Source: an uncultured Bacteroidaceae bacterium
GTDB lineage: Bacteria; Bacteroidota; Bacteroidia; Bacteroidales; Bacteroidaceae
Direction: 5' to 3'
Length of the DNA stretch: 25,504 nt
Assembly (NCBI GenBank): GCA_904501775.1
Contig: CAJGCJ010000017.1
Location: forward strand, 1 to 25,504
The position numbers were made by a program, and so were the translations under genes. Shown in pieces: positions 1-7,812 of this stretch. Numbering within the stretch: position 1 is the first letter of the stretch; each line of letters begins with the position of its first letter. The notes under the pieces are model-generated. The model worked only from the letters and a program-made list of their open reading frames with translations. It was not told where the DNA came from and made no database searches.

Positions 1-779
1 TTGAAGGGCGTAATTTCCTCCCCTCAGATAATGAGGTGATGACAGGTGCATTGATATTTAACGAGAAGGCTGCAAAGGATATGAATCTTACAACAGAGAG
101 TAAAATCCAAGCTCATATCGGCAATATGCAGACACAAGTAGTCGGCATCTGCAAAGATTTTGATTTCGAATCGGCACAAAATACTATTAAGCCATACACA
201 TTTGTCGTTTTTGGTCAGTATGGTTGGGATTTACCTCGCCGCGCCTACATTCGCACAGTTGCAGGTGCTGATATATCGAAAGTAAGAGAGTATATCCACC
301 AAACAATTATTGATTTTGCGCCTAACATTAGACCTGAAAAAATCAATGTAAGATTCTTTGACGACGAGATTGAATTTATCTATCAGCGCGAGGATAAGCT
401 CTCGACACTCGTTACCCTGTTCTCGTTCCTCTCGATTGTGATTTCTATTATCGGAGTCTTTGGCTTGGTGTTGTTCGAGACGCAGTATCGCCGTCGTGAG
501 ATTGGTATTCGCCGAGTGCACGGTGCATCGGTACGAGGCATATTGAGCCTTTTCAACCGCAAGTATATCTACATCGTGGCTATCTGCTCGGCTGTGGCAA
601 TACCTGTGAGCTACTATATCATCGACCAATGGATGCAGCAGTATGTCTATCGCACGCCTATGTCGTGGTGGATATATGCGGTGGCAGTGGGTATTATCCT
701 GATTACTACCATCGTTACCGTTTCGCTTTGCTCGTGGAGTGCGGCAAATGAAAACCCGACAGATTCCATAAACCGATAA
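1..779 (+). CDS. FtsX/MacB-family ABC transporter permease, C-terminal part (5' cut by window)
   Basis: This is the C-terminal third of an inner-membrane permease of the MacB/FtsX (RagX-like) type, which in complex with an ABC ATPase exports or extracts substrates across the envelope. The frame is open from base 3, so the GTG/ATG at 36-41 are internal and the true start lies outside the window. The first residues read EGRNF, typical of the periplasmic MacB-like domain. Three membrane segments follow; between the first and second is the conserved FETQYRRREIGIRRVHGAS motif that contacts the ATPase. It ends with the usual WSAANENP tail. The ATPase gene starts 29 bases after the stop, so it is very likely co-transcribed. 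Its C-terminus resembles that of the permease at 4003-6432, suggesting duplication. The transported substrate cannot be told from sequence. Confidence 0.93.
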   Translation, partial: EGRNFLPSDNEVMTGALIFNEKAAKDMNLTTESKIQAHIGNMQTQVVGICKDFDFESAQNTIKPYTFVVFGQYGWDLPRRAYIRTVAGADISKVREYIHQTIIDFAPNIRPEKINVRFFDDEIEFIYQREDKLSTLVTLFSFLSIVISIIGVFGLVLFETQYRRREIGIRRVHGASVRGILSLFNRKYIYIVAICSAVAIPVSYYIIDQWMQQYVYRTPMSWWIYAVAVGIILITTIVTVSLCSWSAANENPTDSINR

Positions 780-808
780 AATATTAATACAAATAAAATC
801 TTAAAGCT

Positions 809-1489
809 ATGTTAAAAGTAGAAAATTTACAAAAGAGTTTCTTTACAGAGGAGATTGAAACCATTGCCCTAAACGGAGTATCATTCGAGGTAAAAGAGGG
901 AGAGTTCGTAGCAATAATGGGACCTTCGGGTTGCGGAAAATCCACATTGCTCAATATCCTTGGCCTTCTCGACAACCCTACAAGCGGTTCATACAGCCTC
1001 ATCGGACACGAGGTTGCTAACCTTAAAGAGAAAGAGCGCACTGCTTTCCGCAAAGGAAATATCGGTTTTGTATTCCAATCATTCAACCTCATAGACGAAT
1101 TGTCGGTATTCGAAAATGTAGAACTGCCGCTTATCTACATGGGCGTAAGCTCGTCTGAGCGCAAAAAACGTGTAAAGAACATACTCGAGCGAATGAATAT
1201 ATCGCACCGCGCATCACACTTTCCTCAACAGCTATCGGGTGGTCAGCAGCAGCGTGTAGCCATAGCCCGTGCATTGGTATCTAATCCCAAACTGATACTT
1301 GCCGACGAGCCTACAGGAAACCTCGATTCAAAGAACAGTCAGGATGTGATGTTGCTGCTACAGGAACTAAACCGTGAAGGAACCACCATTATTATGGTAA
1401 CTCACTCGCAACACGATGCCACATATGCAAGCCGCACGATTTGCTTGTTCGACGGCAAGATTGTGACAGATGTAAAATCAAGATTGTAA
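809..1489 (+). CDS. ABC transporter ATP-binding protein, LolD/MacB class
   Basis: A 226-residue cytoplasmic ATPase that powers the neighbouring FtsX-type permeases. All catalytic motifs are intact: Walker A GPSGCGKST at residues 38-46, Q-loop Gln90 (GFVFQSFNL), signature LSGGQ at 142-146, Walker B LILADE at 162-167 followed by PTGNLD, and switch His199. The FQSFNLI and ADEPTGNLD patterns are typical of the LolD/MacB/FtsE branch. It sits between the truncated permease and two full permeases and is the only ATPase in the operon, so it probably serves all of them. A short hairpin with a T-run (1529-1547) follows it and may reduce transcription into the downstream permeases. Family assignment is firm; the substrate is unknown. 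Confidence 0.95.
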   Translation: MLKVENLQKSFFTEEIETIALNGVSFEVKEGEFVAIMGPSGCGKSTLLNILGLLDNPTSGSYSLIGHEVANLKEKERTAFRKGNIGFVFQSFNLIDELSVFENVELPLIYMGVSSSERKKRVKNILERMNISHRASHFPQQLSGGQQQRVAIARALVSNPKLILADEPTGNLDSKNSQDVMLLLQELNREGTTIIMVTHSQHDATYASRTICLFDGKIVTDVKSRL

Positions 1490-1528
1490 ATATTCATATA
1501 GGAAATAGCACTCTAAGAATGAATTTAT

Positions 1529-1547
1529 AAAGGCATGTGCCTTTTTT
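1529..1547 (+). terminator. Terminator-like hairpin inside the ABC operon
   Basis: AAAGGC (1529-1534), loop ATGT, GCCTTT (1539-1544), then more T residues up to 1547. This is a short intrinsic-terminator shape 40 bases after the ATPase stop. Because two more permease genes of the same system follow, it may act as a partial terminator or attenuator rather than an operon end. Confidence 0.5.
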
Positions 1548-1602
1548 ACAATCGCTATTTAAGCTATTAATTGTAAACGCATAAAGCAAACATGCGTTCA
1601 CA

Positions 1603-1634
1603 GGTGTGGGATTGGCTTGGCCGCCTCCCACATC
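1603..1634 (+). other. GC-rich inverted repeat in the leader of the second permease
   Basis: TGTGGGA (1605-1611) pairs with TCCCACA (1626-1632); a G-U and a G-C pair extend the stem to 9 bp (1603-1634). The loop contains a further GGC-TTG-GCC mini-stem. It is clearly richer in G+C than the flanking leader and ends 20 bases before the chosen start at 1655, with no T-run after it. It could be an mRNA-stabilising or translation-controlling hairpin; no role is proven. Confidence 0.5.
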
Positions 1635-1654
1635 ACAAAGAAAAAAACACATAT

Positions 1655-3985
1655 ATGATGAACTTTAATTATTCACTGCGCTATTTGCTTAAAAATCGAG
1701 GCAACTCCATAACACGCCTTATTTCACTTGCATTAGGACTTATCGTTGCATTGCTAATATGCTCCTATGTAGGACTGAACCTCTCGTATGGCCGTTTCTT
1801 TCCCGACCGGGAACGAGTTTACAAAATATTTGAGAAGTCCGCAACATTCGGCATCACTGGAGCGATGCTGCAACCTATGGCACCGACACTTGCAGAAAAC
1901 ATTCCGCAGATTGAGGCTGCGACACACCATTTCGACCGCCTGATGCAGATTAAAGTGGGAGATATTCCGGTAGATTACCGCTATTTGAATGTCGGTAGCG
2001 ATTTCTTTACCGTGTTGGATTTCGGTGTGATTAGCGGCAACCCTAAACGCATACTCTCCAACGAGGGTCTTGCCAACAACGAGGTGATGATTTCCGAGCG
2101 TTTGGCAACAACACTTTTTGGCAAGGAGGAGGCGCTGGGTAAAATCCTTACGACAACATCCGGTAAAGAGTATGTTATTGCAGGCGTATTCCGCACACCG
2201 CCTGTAACGAACCCTTTGGATGATTTCGATATAGTTGACTATCTGCCATTTGACCCCGCTACTGCAAATTGGAATGGCGATGACAGCTATCCCTCTTATT
2301 TAAAATTGCGCAAGGGCGCAACAATTGAGGAGGTTGAACAAGAGGTTGCCAAATTCATTGCCGGCAACGAAATATTGAGTCTTATGGTCAAGATGTGGGA
2401 GGCGGAGTTCTTCTTTGTACCTATCGAGGAGGCCTACTATGTGGATAATAATATGAAAGCAACCCAGACCATCTACGGCATCTTGGCACTCTTGGCACTG
2501 CTTGTAGCTACGCTCAATTATGTGCTTTTGACCCTATCGTCGCTTGCGCATCGTAGTCGTACAGTGGCCATGTTGCGTTGCAACGGAGCTTCACGATGGG
2601 ATATCTTCCGTATGTTGTTGTCTGAAACACTGATTATGATTGTGGCAGCCATCGCTGTTGCAGCCTTTATTCTTGCGTGTCTGCACCAAGAGATTTATCA
2701 GCTGCTCGGCTACCATCTATCAGAACTCTTTGCGTGGGAACGCATCTGGATACCTGCTTTGGTGTGTGTGGTATCGTTCCTTGTGGCAGCTCTTATCCCT
2801 GCGGCTCTCTACTCACGAGTAAGTATGAGTTATGCATTTCGCCGAGGCAGCGACAACCGCAGTTGGTGGAAACGAATATTGCTCTTTGTGCAAATAGCTT
2901 GTACGACGGGGGTAGTCTGCTTTCTGCTCACCACTGCTCAGCAGTCGGAATATGTTTTGAAGGCAGACCTCGGATATAAATATGACAGAGTGATTACGAT
3001 GAACCTCCCGGCTACCTCCTCACAGCGTTCGGTGATGGTCGATGAGCTCCGACGCCTACCCTTTGTCGAGAGCGTGGGGCACTCATTGCAGTACCCTGTT
3101 TGGGGATATTTCGGCAACCCAATCTTCGATATCGAGAAGAAGGAGATTCTTTTCTCGTGCCGATTTGAATACTTCGATGAGGCATACATGGAAACTATGG
3201 GTATGGAAATTGTCGCCGGCCGCAACTTTACCAAACAAGATGCTCTTACGAAGACACTTGTAAATGAGGAGTTTGTGCGCCGACACGGTTGGACGATAGA
3301 AGAGGCTGTTGGCAAACAGTACTTCCAGAATGGTGGTTGGCGCGAGGTGGTTGGCGTAATGCGTGACTATCAGCAGGCCGGTGGCTTTATTATGCCGCTC
3401 ACGGTCTATCGCACCGACTGCTTAGAGGAGCCTGATAAACCACTCCCTTTGCAAATGAGCATTCGTCTGACCGAACTTACACCCGAGAATATCAAGGCAT
3501 TGGATAAGGTTATTGCCGAAAACTACCACTCCGAGTGGGAGTATCAGCTCGTTACCTACACCGACCGAGTAAAAGATCGTTTCAGCTACCGAGCAAGTAT
3601 GCGTAATAATGTTCTTATAGTTTCGCTTGCCACGCTTCTTATCTCACTGATTGGCCTTGTCGGCTACCTCGGCAATGAGATGGCTCGTCGCCGTAAGGAG
3701 ATTGCTATCCGCAAGGTCAATGGTGCAACAACAACACAGGTATTGAGCCTTATGAGTCTTAACATCTCGTGGGTGGTTATCCCCGCCATTATAGCAGGTG
3801 TTGCAGGTGCAGTTTGGGGCGGAATGAAATACCTTGAGCTGCTTGAAACCGTATGCGAGCCTTTGGCGTGGTGGATATTTGCTCTCGGTGTAGCAATAGT
3901 CGCAGTAATCGTTTATGTGACTTTGGTTATCCGCACTTGGAATACTGCCAATGCCAACCCTGTAGAGATGATAAAAGTTGAATAA
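1655..3985 (+). CDS. FtsX/MacB-family ABC transporter permease
   Basis: Full-length inner-membrane permease of about 776 residues. Architecture: an N-terminal membrane segment (about residues 19-41), a large periplasmic MacB-like domain, a central membrane block (about 270-400), a second periplasmic domain with the GRNFTKQD motif, and a C-terminal membrane block (about 650-776) containing EMARRRKEIAIRKVNGAT, the coupling motif for the ATPase. The duplicated layout is typical of Bacteroidota permeases of this class. I chose the ATG at 1655 because MNFNYSLRYLLKNRG is the usual N-terminus; an in-frame ATG at 1592 would add 21 atypical residues encoded by the leader hairpin. The next permease starts 17 bases after its stop. 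Substrate unknown; antimicrobial-peptide or lipoprotein export are the known themes of the family. Confidence 0.93.
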   Translation: MMNFNYSLRYLLKNRGNSITRLISLALGLIVALLICSYVGLNLSYGRFFPDRERVYKIFEKSATFGITGAMLQPMAPTLAENIPQIEAATHHFDRLMQIKVGDIPVDYRYLNVGSDFFTVLDFGVISGNPKRILSNEGLANNEVMISERLATTLFGKEEALGKILTTTSGKEYVIAGVFRTPPVTNPLDDFDIVDYLPFDPATANWNGDDSYPSYLKLRKGATIEEVEQEVAKFIAGNEILSLMVKMWEAEFFFVPIEEAYYVDNNMKATQTIYGILALLALLVATLNYVLLTLSSLAHRSRTVAMLRCNGASRWDIFRMLLSETLIMIVAAIAVAAFILACLHQEIYQLLGYHLSELFAWERIWIPALVCVVSFLVAALIPAALYSRVSMSYAFRRGSDNRSWWKRILLFVQIACTTGVVCFLLTTAQQSEYVLKADLGYKYDRVITMNLPATSSQRSVMVDELRRLPFVESVGHSLQYPVWGYFGNPIFDIEKKEILFSCRFEYFDEAYMETMGMEIVAGRNFTKQDALTKTLVNEEFVRRHGWTIEEAVGKQYFQNGGWREVVGVMRDYQQAGGFIMPLTVYRTDCLEEPDKPLPLQMSIRLTELTPENIKALDKVIAENYHSEWEYQLVTYTDRVKDRFSYRASMRNNVLIVSLATLLISLIGLVGYLGNEMARRRKEIAIRKVNGATTTQVLSLMSLNISWVVIPAIIAGVAGAVWGGMKYLELLETVCEPLAWWIFALGVAIVAVIVYVTLVIRTWNTANANPVEMIKVE

Positions 3986-4002
3986 TAAAACACACACACT
4001 AT

Positions 4003-6432
4003 ATGAAAATTGCTTTAAAAAATTTCTTGATGACGCTCAAGCATTACAAGGTTGCTTCATTGCTTAATGTTCTGGGCCTTACCCTCGCCTTTGTAGCATT
4101 CTATATCATTGCATCTCAGGTGTGGTACACGCTCACCTACAACGGACAATTCCCCAATGCCGACCGCATCTATCTCATCTCACCCGACTTTGGAGGAGGT
4201 AACGACGGTGAGCTCAAGTGGAGCACCAACTCACCCGGTAACTTGGCCTATACCGCTGCCGAGCAGTTCCCCGACGCCGAGGAGGTGGTCTCTACGATGC
4301 CTTACCCACGCATTAGCCGCATCTGGATAAAGCGCAATGAATACACTTTCGACCCCTTGAACGAATATGTATATCAAGGAACTGCTAATGTACCAACATT
4401 CTTTGGTTTCGAGTGCTTAGCGGGCGACTTCTCGCAACTCAAAGAGCCAAACACAGTGGCTGTGTCTCGTTCCAAGGCGGAGAAATTGGGCGTTGGTGTG
4501 GGCGATGTAATCTATTTCGAGGGTGGCCGCCTGCACGATGACGGCAAGCCGACCATTCAGCAGACCATCGTGGCTATCTACGAGGATATGCCCAAGAACT
4601 GTATGTTCAGCCACTGGGGTATTATGCAAAATGACGAAGGTGTCTATACCGAGGGGAATAACAATTGGAACTACTCGAATTTTGTGCGTATGCGCGAGGA
4701 TGCCGACCTCGACACCTATATCGAAATCTTTAAGAAGGGTTATGCCGATTGGTTCCTCGGAATGGTGCAGGAGTGGATGACGATGACCGATGATCCCGAA
4801 GAGAAGGAGATGGCTCAGGAGGAGTTGGATAGCGGAGCACAGGTGCTGGAAACTCGCTTGGTACCACTTAACAAACTATACTACACCGAGTTTTACGATT
4901 CGGGCAACTTCCGGACGGGTAAGAAACACACCCCAATTATTCTTGGTAGTATTGCCTTTATCATCGTGCTGATTGCCTTTATCAACTTTGTAAACTTCTT
5001 CTTTGCCCTTGTCCCTGTGCGTATGCGTTCGGTAAATATCTGCAAAGTATTTGGTGCAAGTCAGGGTACATTGCGCTGGAACTTCCTCTTCGAGGCTATC
5101 GGCTTGGTATTACTATCGACAGCTCTGACCTTCTACCTGATGATTGCTATCCAAGATAGCTATATCACCAACTATTCTATCTGCTCGTTGGCTCTTGGAG
5201 ATAATATCGCAGTTATTATTATGATGGTCGTGCTGATGGTAATGCTCGCTGTTGTGGCTGCAATGTATCCTGCGTTCTACATCACACGTTTCAATGCTTC
5301 GTTGGGTGTCAAGGGTGGCTTTGCACAGTCGGCTACAGGCCGTCGACTGCGCTCGGTGATGGTGGGTGTGCAGTTCTCGGTAGCTATGATTCTCATCATC
5401 GTAACGGCTACGTTCTGGTTGCAATATCGCTATATGATTAAATACGATTTGGGCTTTGACCGCGAAAATGTCGTAACATTTGCCTCGTGGGATTTGGGCA
5501 CACGCTCTGAGACTGTCGTGGAGCGATTGCAGCAGCACCCCGACGCAGTGGATGTAACCGCCTCGGCTGTAAATCTGTTCCGCTGCAACCAGATGTGGGG
5601 GCGCGAGTACGAGGGTAAGGAGTATGTTGTGCGTGCCAATCCCGTGCGTTGGAACTTCCTCGATTTCTTTGGGTTTAATGTGGTTGATGGCAACGGCTTT
5701 ACCCAATCATCGGGCGAGCGTGATGAAATTGTGATGATGAGCCGTATGCACCGCGAAATAGGCATCCCGCTTGGATATAAAGAGGGTAATAAGTACCCCT
5801 ATGTGGGCATCATCAAAGATGTGCGCCTTACATCACTTGCTCAGGAAGATGAGCACTATGCTTTCTATTGCTCTAAGGGTGATGCTCGAATGAGTCATTT
5901 CTACATCCGCTTGCGTGCAGGTGCCGATGTCGAGGCGTTTGCAGACTATGTGGCTCGTCTTTCAAAGGAGCTTGCACCTGCTGCCGAGGAGGCCGAACTC
6001 TACTTCTTGGAGGATTGGGTAGAGAGCCTCTACGCACAGACCAAAAATGATATGGTACTTATCGGACTATTTGCGGGGCTGGCTATCATAATCGCCCTGA
6101 TGGGAGTCTTCGGCATCGTGATGTTCGAGACACAGCACCGCCGATCGGAGATTGCCGTTCGCAAGGTCTATGGCGCAACAACCCTGAACATTCTCAACAT
6201 GCTCAACAGGCAATATCTGTGGATAATCATCGTTTGTTATATCGTAGCAGCACCGATAGCGTTGTACATAATAATGGAATGGTTCAAGCAGTTTGCCAAC
6301 CGTGTACCCTTCCCTTGGTGGGTATTTATTGCCGTACCGGTTGCTGTGACAATAATTACCACAGCCCTTGTGAGCCTGCGTTCATGGAGTGCCGCATGCG
6401 AGAACCCTGCCGATGTGGTCAAACAGAACTGA
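4003..6432 (+). CDS. FtsX/MacB-family ABC transporter permease
   Basis: Third permease of the operon, 809 residues, starting MKIALKNFLMTLKHYKVASLLNVLGL, a clean match to the family N-terminus. The layout is a first membrane segment (about 17-37), a periplasmic domain, a central membrane block beginning near residue 310, a second periplasmic domain and a C-terminal block from about 683 to 809. The coupling motif FETQHRRSEIAVRKVYGAT and the final SWSAACENPADVV closely parallel the truncated permease at the window start, so these two look like closer paralogues than the middle one. It is the last gene of the operon; a strong hairpin at 6450-6477 follows. Family call is firm, substrate unknown. 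Confidence 0.93.
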   Translation: MKIALKNFLMTLKHYKVASLLNVLGLTLAFVAFYIIASQVWYTLTYNGQFPNADRIYLISPDFGGGNDGELKWSTNSPGNLAYTAAEQFPDAEEVVSTMPYPRISRIWIKRNEYTFDPLNEYVYQGTANVPTFFGFECLAGDFSQLKEPNTVAVSRSKAEKLGVGVGDVIYFEGGRLHDDGKPTIQQTIVAIYEDMPKNCMFSHWGIMQNDEGVYTEGNNNWNYSNFVRMREDADLDTYIEIFKKGYADWFLGMVQEWMTMTDDPEEKEMAQEELDSGAQVLETRLVPLNKLYYTEFYDSGNFRTGKKHTPIILGSIAFIIVLIAFINFVNFFFALVPVRMRSVNICKVFGASQGTLRWNFLFEAIGLVLLSTALTFYLMIAIQDSYITNYSICSLALGDNIAVIIMMVVLMVMLAVVAAMYPAFYITRFNASLGVKGGFAQSATGRRLRSVMVGVQFSVAMILIIVTATFWLQYRYMIKYDLGFDRENVVTFASWDLGTRSETVVERLQQHPDAVDVTASAVNLFRCNQMWGREYEGKEYVVRANPVRWNFLDFFGFNVVDGNGFTQSSGERDEIVMMSRMHREIGIPLGYKEGNKYPYVGIIKDVRLTSLAQEDEHYAFYCSKGDARMSHFYIRLRAGADVEAFADYVARLSKELAPAAEEAELYFLEDWVESLYAQTKNDMVLIGLFAGLAIIIALMGVFGIVMFETQHRRSEIAVRKVYGATTLNILNMLNRQYLWIIIVCYIVAAPIALYIIMEWFKQFANRVPFPWWVFIAVPVAVTIITTALVSLRSWSAACENPADVVKQN

Positions 6433-6449
6433 CGACTTATAAAAAAGGA

Positions 6450-6477
6450 TTTCGGGAGCACCTTGGTGCTCCCGAAA
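6450..6477. terminator. Bidirectional terminator between the ABC operon and rubrerythrin
   Basis: Perfect 13-bp inverted repeat: TTTCGGGAGCACC, TT, GGTGCTCCCGAAA. On the minus strand it is followed after ATCC by a T6 run (complement of 6441-6446), so it should stop rubrerythrin transcription. On the plus strand the T-run is poor (CATTT), so termination of the ABC operon there is less certain. Confidence 0.8.
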
Positions 6478-6527
6478 CATTTAAATTCAAACCAATATTT
6501 AACTTCAAATCAACATTATGTCTATTC

Positions 6528-7070
6528 TTACTTGAAATAGCGGTTGTACAAGCCTTCGAAACCTTTACCGTGACGAGCCTCGTCCTTAGCCATTTCGTGA
6601 ACAGTATCGTGGATTGCATCGAGATTAAGTTCCTTAGCGCGCTTAGCGATTCTGTACTTATCTGAGCATGCACCTGACTCTGCGTTCATTCTCTTGTCGA
6701 GGTTTGTCTTGGTATCCCAAACAACATCACCCAAAAGCTCTGCGAACTTTGCAGCGTGCTCAGCCTCTTCCCATGCGTAACGCTTGAAAGCCTCTGCAAC
6801 CTCGGGATAACCCTCGCGGTCGGCCTGACGGCTCATTGCAAGATACATACCAACCTCGGTGCACTCGCCAATGAAGTGTGCGTTCAAGTCCTTTATCATC
6901 TCATCGTCGCAACCTTTTGCAACACCAATCACATGTTCCTGTACAAACTCGAGCTTACCCTCTACTACCTCGTTAAACTTCTCGGCAGGAACCTTACACA
7001 TAGGACATCTTTCGGGAGCTGAATCACCATCATGAACATAACCACATACTGAGCAAATAAATCTTTTCAT
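6528..7070 (-). CDS. rbr: Rubrerythrin with N-terminal rubredoxin domain
   Basis: A 180-residue cytoplasmic non-haem iron protein that reduces hydrogen peroxide in anaerobes. A rubredoxin-type FeS4 site is at the N-terminus (Cys6-x2-Cys9 and Cys22-x2-Cys25), followed by a ferritin-like four-helix diiron domain. Candidate metal ligands are Glu69 and Glu72, EEAEH at 101-105, and Glu159 with DEARH at 163-167. The rubredoxin domain is at the front rather than at the C-terminus as in classical rubrerythrin; this order is known as reverse rubrerythrin. The gene lies 49 bases behind a Fur/PerR-type regulator, and I see no promoter in that gap, so the two are probably one peroxide-stress transcript. 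Terminated by the hairpin at 6450-6477. Confidence 0.95.
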   Translation of the reverse strand: MKRFICSVCGYVHDGDSAPERCPMCKVPAEKFNEVVEGKLEFVQEHVIGVAKGCDDEMIKDLNAHFIGECTEVGMYLAMSRQADREGYPEVAEAFKRYAWEEAEHAAKFAELLGDVVWDTKTNLDKRMNAESGACSDKYRIAKRAKELNLDAIHDTVHEMAKDEARHGKGFEGLYNRYFK

Positions 7071-7119
7071 AGTCGTAATTTTTTAATTTGTTATCTTATT
7101 ATACCTATTAATTCTTTTC

Positions 7120-7533
7120 TTAATTTCGGCAATCTCCGCAAACACCTTTCAAATAGAGTTGTGCATCTGTTATCTCCAAAGCTCCGGCACCACCGAGCCA
7201 ACTATTGTAGTCGCCACTCACCGGAAGGTCAATCACCGCACCGCACCTGTTACATTTGAAATGTGCGTGAACCGAAGTATCGCCATCATATCTCAGAAAA
7301 TTTTCATCTACATGCAACATAAGAACAAGACCTGCATCGACAAACAGTTTCAAAGTACTGTATACTGTTGTCAGCGACAACGAACCCAAATCCTCGCGAA
7401 GCGCCTCGTACACCGTTTCGGCTGTTGGATGCATGCGACTGTTTTTTACATATTCATAAATCGCAAGCCTTTGTACCGAAGGTCTTATACCCGCCTCTGT
7501 CAATTCATTTTTAAGTTCAGCCCTTGTCAACAT
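7120..7533 (-). CDS. Fur-family transcriptional regulator, PerR-like
   Basis: A 137-residue metal-dependent repressor. The N-terminal winged-helix part contains RPSVQRLAIYEYV and the recognition-helix region SLTTVYSTLKLF; the C-terminal dimerisation domain has the HAHF metal-site motif followed by CNRC and a second CGDC pair, which form the structural zinc site. Being directly upstream of rubrerythrin argues for a peroxide-sensing PerR role rather than iron-responsive Fur, but the sequence alone does not settle this. A near-perfect promoter is present upstream (7579-7610) with a small dyad in its spacer, a possible autoregulatory site. nadE is divergent. Family certain; subtype about 70 percent. 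Confidence 0.92.
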   Translation of the reverse strand: MLTRAELKNELTEAGIRPSVQRLAIYEYVKNSRMHPTAETVYEALREDLGSLSLTTVYSTLKLFVDAGLVLMLHVDENFLRYDGDTSVHAHFKCNRCGAVIDLPVSGDYNSWLGGAGALEITDAQLYLKGVCGDCRN

Positions 7534-7578
7534 CTTAATTACTTCGTTTTTGTAATTACTTCAATTCTGATTTCATTG

Positions 7579-7610
7579 CAAATGTATAACAGTTTTTATT
7601 ACTGTGCAAA
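7579..7610 (-). promoter_or_regulatory. Promoter of the PerR-like/rubrerythrin operon
   Basis: On the minus strand: TTTG (7610-7607), a 20-base spacer, then TACATTTG (7586-7579), an exact match to the Bacteroides -33/-7 consensus. Within the spacer lies ACAGT-N7-ACTGT (7589-7605), a candidate operator. Both core boxes continue as TTTGCA, giving a direct repeat 28 bases apart. Expected leader is about 40 bases. Confidence 0.8.
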
Positions 7611-7751
7611 TTTTTAGAGGTTATTTTTATATTTTTTTTTAAAAAAATCTTCAGTTGAGCAGTCAGGTATTGTTCTTTTTTAATACCACATTAATAATCA
7701 ACACATTACAATTTACTCCATTTTTGCACCATAATATTTAAAAGGCGATTA

Positions 7752-7783
7752 TTTTTCTGTTTTGAAATTTATGAATACATTTG
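7752..7783 (+). promoter_or_regulatory. Probable nadE promoter
   Basis: TACATTTG at 7776-7783 is a perfect -7 element. Twenty bases upstream the -33 position holds TTTT (7752-7755), one mismatch from TTTG. The predicted transcript begins near 7790, giving a leader of about 20 bases before the ATG at 7813. Confidence 0.55.
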
Positions 7784-7812
7784 AAGTTGGAAATAGAACT
7801 TAAACATATCAT

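Noticed and set aside
1592..1654. In-frame N-terminal extension of the second permease starting at ATG 1592
   Set aside because: It would translate the leader hairpin into residues (MRSQVWDWLGRLPHH) unlike any permease N-terminus; MNFNYSLRYLLKNRG from 1655/1658 fits the family.
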